Below are positions 17,679 through 21,884 of a stretch of 21,884 nt of DNA, piece by piece. Position 1 is the stretch's first letter. Every line of letters starts with the position of its first letter. A model generated the notes under the pieces. That model searched no databases and was not told the origin of the DNA. It saw nothing but the letters and a program-made list of their open reading frames with translations. Source of the DNA: Russula earlei (lineage: Eukaryota; Basidiomycota; Agaricomycetes; Russulales; Russulaceae); NCBI GenBank assembly GCA_025769875.1, contig JAGFNK010000784.1, positions 1 to 21,884 of the forward strand. Direction: 5' to 3'. The position numbers were made by a program, and so were the translations under genes.

Positions 17679-18851
17679 TTGGGTACAGAGACACCAACTG
17701 GAGAAGCGACATAGCTTATGGTGGAAGAATGAAGCCTTGGTGGTTATAGGCGACTGAAGGACCCACAGGACCTTACTGGAACAGTATCATGACAGTCCCT
17801 ACAGCAGGACACCCAGGAAAGCTAAAACATTACTGGGAATGATGCAATACTACTGGTGGCCCTACCATGAGGTACACTTTGTCGATTGATATGTGGAAGG
17901 ATGCGCAATTTGCCAAAGTAACAAGTCAAACACTCATCCAGAGTCGACCTCCCTCTGTATCCCATACCACCAGAAGAAGGGGCTACCCCCTTCTTGACTG
18001 TCAGCATGGACTTTGTGGTCAAGCTGCCAAAGTTGAAAGGATATGACAGTATATTGACTGTCACCAACCATGATTGTACTAAAGGCATCATCCTGCTTCC
18101 TTGTAAAGAAGAAATGGATGCAGAAGAGCTAGCACAGCTCCACAAAGACAGAATATTCCCATTTGTGGGAGTACCAAGCAAGATCATATCCGATCGAGAA
18201 AACTAATAAGTTCCAAGTTCATTAGGGAACTTTGCGACCAGCTGCATATCAAACAGAATATCAGCACTGCCTACCATCCCAGACAGATGGACAATCAGAA
18301 AGAACGAATCAGACGATGGAAACATCGCTAAGAATCTTTTGCAACCACCAACAAGACGATTGGGTGGATTGGCTGCCTCTGGTGCAATACACGATGAATT
18401 CTAACGTTTCAGAGACAACCAGACAATCCCCTTTCTTCTTATGGATGGGCTTTACGCCCAAGGCACACCAGCCAAATCGGGAAAGCAAGATATAGACAAT
18501 TGGAAAGTCCGGATCCAGGAAGCGAGATCACAGGCACAAGAAGCAATGAAGATCGCTTCCCTAATGTGGAAGCGAAGAAGTAGTTTCCAACCTTATCAGA
18601 AAGGAGAAAGGGTATGGCTCGACAGCACCAACCTAAAAACGACACATCCTACAGTGAAACTACGCCCAAAACGATATGGGCCCTTTGAAATCACGGAGGT
18701 GATTAGTCCGGTGACATACAGATTGGATCTCCCTAGCCGCGGGAGGATCCATAATGCGTTTCATGCATCCTTATTGACACCCTACAAGGAGGACAGAGGA
18801 GCATGGGGCCAACTACACCAATCCAGAAGCAGAATTGGTAGAGGAGAAGAA
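17679..18851 (+). pseudogene. gypsy integrase, frameshifted
   Basis: The zinc-binding part is seen as LLEQYHDSP, MMQYYWWPYHEVHFVD, TGA (17887), YVEGCAICQSNKSNTH. The catalytic core follows: FLTVSMDFVVKLPKLKGYDS (first Asp), PFVGVPSKIISDREN (second Asp), then after broken sequence at 18203-18232 (two TAA and indels) TDGQSERTNQTMETSLRIF with the catalytic Glu. WVDWLPLVQYTMNSNVSETT and PFFLWMGFTPKAHQPN complete the core. KLRPKRYGPFEITEVISPVT is the GPY/F motif of gypsy integrases, and GRIHNAFHASLLTPY is the typical ending. At least four frame changes are present. Confidence 0.92.
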
Positions 18852-19108
18852 GAATATGAAGTAGCAACAATTAAGGTTTGAGACAAACTGGAAGGAGGAA
18901 AACAATTAGAGTATCAAGTCCAGTGGGAAGGATACTCCGAAGCCCATGACTCTTGGAGCCAGTAGAGAACATCAAAGCATCTAGACTAATAGAGGAATAC
19001 CACAGAAAGAACCCTGCTGCCATACGGGTTATAAAAGTCCAGCAAAGGATGCCCTCTACTTCCTCACCCCCCATACCATCACTCACAAAGTCTCAAAACT
19101 CCCACTAA
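18852..19108 (+). pseudogene. integrase C-terminal chromodomain, one TGA and one frameshift
   Basis: EEYEVATIKV, TGA (18879-18881), DKLEGGKQLEYQVQWEGYSE, AHDSW; after one lost base near 18955, EPVENIKASRLIEEYHRKNP. This is a complete chromodomain outline with aromatic positions Y (18855-18857), W/Y in VQWEGY and W in HDSW. Chromodomains on fungal gypsy integrases target insertion to histone-H3-methylated chromatin. The frame runs on to a TAA at 19106-19108. The TGA replaces a residue that is commonly Arg at this point (V-R-D). Confidence 0.9.
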
Positions 19109-19199
19109 TGAAATCGTTCCCCAATCCGACCTCTCTGGTGTAGAGGGGCCACTTGAAATCACCACTCCCGATGCTTCCCTCCTCGCCTTCTTCCAAGGA

Positions 19200-20774
19200 A
19201 TGGATGAACATAACACTGGAGAAGGAGAAGCAGATATGCGTCCTCTCGAATTTGGACCCCCTGCTGACCAAGTCGACGTTCAGCCTGGGGATTGGGATGT
19301 GACGTCCCCCACCAGCACTCTTGCCCAGGATGCCCACCCTGGAGAGCCTTGGGTACGATGGGACGCTGACAGACACCACACAGGGATTGACATCCCTGAT
19401 GGCATGACTTGGGGCAACAAACCGGCCAGGTATGTGGCCTATGACGTTGCCTTGGGAGAGCCGAGAGTGAGGGGGAAGAATGGAGAAGGCCATGCAGACT
19501 ATGGCGAGATCCTCCAGGCCACCCCTTGCTACAACCTCTATAACTATGGCCAAGACGAACAACTTAGACTGCTTCGACACAGAGAGGCAGTTGAAGGGCG
19601 CTGGAGACAGACCCTCTACCTGCTAGGCGACTATGGGCTGCAGGCAGAACTCTACCGCTTAGACCATCTCTACACCTTACAAGAGACGCTGGAAGCTAAC
19701 TATAAGGTGCTGAAGAAGAGGAGAAGCAGCTGCGCTACAAGCTCAGCAAGTACCTAGCTGAGAAGCGAGGAGTAGAGAGAGACAGGGCTGAAGCCAAGGA
19801 GAGAATGGCAGCAGCCAAAGTACGCTCACGTTGCTGGGAGTTCATTGAAGCAGGCTGTAGCCAGGGAGAAACCCCTCCAGGTGTCTGGGCTGAAGAACTC
19901 CTCACCAACTATCGGGCTGGGCAGCCCACTCCCCCTCTACCCGTCTTCGTCCCTCAGCTGCCTTTGGCAGACATCGCTCAGGGGTATGCTACCCTGACCC
20001 AAACCAGTACCAGCCAGCCCCACCTACACAGTGCAAGGGTATTCAGAAGAGGAGATGACGTCCTCCAAACCATGTCCGGTATGCCCTTCGAGGAGGAGCA
20101 GGATCGGAAGCGTCACCAAACCCTTCCCCCCAGAGCTCATCTATTACCATTCCTATAGCAGCAGTGGGGAAGCGTCACTGACAGCTGACTTCATTCCAGA
20201 CCTCAGCAACTGAACATGATAGAAGGGAGGAGGAAAGGAACCGATGCAAGTATTGTGGCGAGGTAGGACATTTTAACAAGTACTGTCCACTGCCCCACCA
20301 GTATTGCCACGACCAACTGGCAGCAGATGCTGCCTCACATTGCCTAGTGCCTCCCTATCATCGTCCTATGCCCCAATCAGATCATGCCCTTTCCACCGAG
20401 GATGGGACTGGCGCACCCATAAGAAGAGGAAGGTCCGACCAGGAGAGGGAGGACATTGCTAACCCGCATTGCAGGTAGCGAAAGGAGAAGGGTCCAGGAC
20501 CTTTCAAGAACCTTTCACTACGACCCTCTTCCTCAGACACACCTCCAGTCGGAGGTTACCTAGGGACTCTGACAGACTCCCACAGATCATGTCTCCTTCA
20601 GCCATCACTGAGGAGTCAGAGGCAATAGTAGCCTCAGCATTGGCTGCCTATGAGGCAGCAGAAGAAGGCGATACACCTTCACCGTCACCTCCTCCCCTTG
20701 ATGATGATGGCATTGACCCCACCACTGATTTAGAATCGTTGGTGTGTGGGACCACCAATCTGAAGGAGGGGTAA
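19200..20774 (+). pseudogene. extra third ORF of the gypsy element: coiled coil plus CCHC knuckle, function unknown
   Basis: The sequence begins at ATG 19200 (MDEHNTGEGEADMRPLEFGP), 91 bp after the pol stop. The frame is open back to 19035, so an earlier start or a pol fusion is possible. Segments in order: a Trp/Gly/Asp-rich N-terminal part (WVRWDADRHHTGIDIPDGMT); a long charged helix with coiled-coil character (about 19555-19830, LRLLRHREAVEGRWRQTLYL through EKRGVERDRAEAKERMAAA) that crosses a frameshift near 19715; a Pro-rich stretch; after a shift in a C-run near 20125 and a TGA at 20179, RCKYCGEVGHFNKYC, a perfect CX2CX4HX4C knuckle at 20245-20286; and an acidic Ser/Pro/Asp C-terminus whose TAA (20772-20774) abuts the 3' LTR. 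It is not Env-like: no signal peptide or membrane segment. It is probably RNA-binding, Gag-like or an accessory protein. Confidence 0.7.
20762..20774 (+). promoter_or_regulatory. gypsy polypurine tract
   Basis: GAAGGAGGGGTAA lies directly before the TGTTACC of the 3' LTR. It overlaps the last codons and stop of the third ORF. Confidence 0.8.
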
Positions 20775-21380
20775 TGTTACCGAGTGGTTTGGGGTGGAAG
20801 ATGCTGGAAACACCTGAACTATGGACTGCACCGTTTGCATCATGCGTGCATCAGATCTTGATGTTTATGTTCATTGATTGCATTGGAAGCTTGATCATAT
20901 CTTTTGAAGATGTACTGAAGAAGCAATGAGTAGCATTGCTTCTGTCCCAGATGTTTTGTACCGTGATATATGTTGTTTCTTGATTAGGAAAGTACTTATG
21001 ACACCAAGATTGGTACTAGGGAAGCATTTAATGCTTTCAGCAACCGAGATCGTTCACATAGAAGCAACCTCACTTCTATGAGCCGCCTTTTGCTTCTATA
21101 GCACCAACCAGTACACAGTAGCACAAATCTTATCCCTGTAGGGCTATATAAAGCCCCCAGTTGTAACAGTTGAGCCTTAAGCTTGACTTAGTTTGCCAAT
21201 CCCAAACAGTTGACTCCTACCCATCTGCAGAGCCCCTCTCATCTTGTTGCCATACTCCAGAAGGATCTAACACTCCTTCCCCTCCATGAGTATTGCTTGC
21301 TTGACTCAAGAATATCTGCATTGGTAGACGTGTTCATAGATGCGACCATTGATTATTTAAGGCACTTTGGAGCCTTAACA
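20775..21380 (+). repeat. gypsy 3' LTR (606 bp)
   Basis: Full-length partner of 12731-13350, from TGTTACCGAGTGG to CCTTAACA. TATATAAAG (21145-21153), the self-primer 12-mer (21179-21190) and the GAAGC hairpins are kept despite many differences elsewhere. Confidence 0.95.
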
Positions 21381-21884
21381 CATTGAGGGTGAGGGCATGT
21401 GGCAGTTGATGGGGGTGAGGGTGGCATGCTGGCAGTGATGATGATGATGTGAGGATGAAGAGGAGATGGCACAAAAGGAATACACACATATATACTCTTG
21501 TAAGCAATTCACAGCAAATGAATGTGAATGCAAATGCCAAGCAAGTCAGTGGCCATACATGTACACTTGTTTTTTTGAGTTGCTTCCTTGCTGCCACACA
21601 TCACTTGGACACTGTACGTCGCTTCTCACACCCCTCACCTTCACCTAGCCCATTCTTGCTCTTGAGGTTGAACATGCCATATACCAACATTGTCAAGTCC
21701 ATTGTTCAGCATATTCCACTCATGGTCACTTTATGGGTGAGCTTTCTGTCTTCAGTTGCAATTCAAAACTGATTCACTTACCAGTGAGTCCATGGCACAA
21801 TGTTGGTTCAGGATGAGCACCCATGATGCCACAACTGGGCTAGATGAACCTCAAGTCAACCACCAAGATTGTGCTGTGGACCCA
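21381..21884. other. no gene supported
   Basis: The stretch holds purine-rich GTGAGGG repeats with a short GATGATGATGATG run (about 21381-21470), then unremarkable sequence. ORFs on both strands (21334-21597, 21449-21772) overlap and show no domains. Confidence 0.5.

Larger units (their letters stand above)
12731..21380 (+). mobile_element. Ty3/Gypsy chromovirus, full length, coding-dead
   Basis: An 8650-bp element has LTRs at 12731-13350 and 20775-21380, both TGTTA...TAACA. Order: LTR, primer site, gag (CCHC), protease, RT, RNase H, integrase, chromodomain, extra ORF, polypurine tract, LTR. PR-RT-RH-IN order with a C-terminal chromodomain places it in the chromoviruses. Multiple TGA codons and frameshifts, plus Asp to Asn in the RT active site, make it inactive. 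The flanks (CAATT left, CATTG right) are not a clear target duplication. The LTRs differ by many substitutions and indels, so it is old. Confidence 0.95.

Noticed and set aside
13815..18881. Stop-codon readthrough or reassignment of TGA to explain the TGA-only pattern.
   Set aside because: The elements also contain many frameshifts, an RT active-site loss and out-of-frame stops, so decay explains the data. Nuclear basidiomycete genes use TGA as a stop.

Overview
The window looks like a transposon-rich stretch of a fungal nuclear genome, most likely an agaricomycete basidiomycete. That call rests on three things: the tail of an F-box/LRR-type protein of the kind expanded in mushrooms (positions 1-626), two classes of LTR retrotransposon including a Ty3/Gypsy chromovirus with a chromodomain, and layered small repeats between them. 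No intact host gene, rRNA, tRNA or CRISPR array was found. Nearly every coding region carries frameshifts or stop codons, so this is an ageing transposon graveyard.

Layout. (a) 1-626: 3' end of an F-box-like gene, plus strand, with one frameshift. (b) 1375-7391: a structurally complete but coding-dead Ty1/Copia element on the minus strand. It has 183/184-bp LTRs, a perfect 5-bp target duplication (CGTTC), a polypurine tract, a Drosophila-copia-type primer site against the middle of initiator tRNA-Met, a repeat-filled leader, and broken gag, protease, integrase, RT and RNase H regions. (c) 7392-10810: remnants, including an unrecognised ORF remnant (7444-7728) and two direct copies of a GC-rich hairpin repeat, each followed by the start of the same short unknown coding sequence (8536-8793 and 10141-10520). 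(d) 10811-12587: LTR-like sequence forming a large inverted repeat with TATA boxes facing each other. Its right arm is split by a 594-bp solo LTR (11738-12331) flanked by GTGGT. (e) 12731-21380: an 8.65-kb Ty3/Gypsy chromovirus on the plus strand. It has 620/606-bp LTRs, gag with a CCHC knuckle, protease, RT, RNase H, integrase and chromodomain, and then an extra 1.6-kb ORF between pol and the 3' LTR. (f) 21381-21884: nothing recognisable.

The most interesting signals are all in or next to the LTR elements. The gypsy element has a 12-nt primer site directly after its 5' LTR that can pair completely (two G-U) with the inferred 5' end of its own transcript, which suggests Tf1/sushi-type self-priming. 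It also carries a third ORF with a coiled coil and a second CCHC knuckle. Premature stops lying in otherwise continuous frames are TGA, usually where Arg (CGA) would fit, and a key RT Asp has become Asn at a former CpG. This fits decay by CpG deamination in methylated DNA.

Regions without a supported gene are 627-1369, 7729-8340, 8794-9727, 10521-11191, 12588-12730 and 21381-21884.
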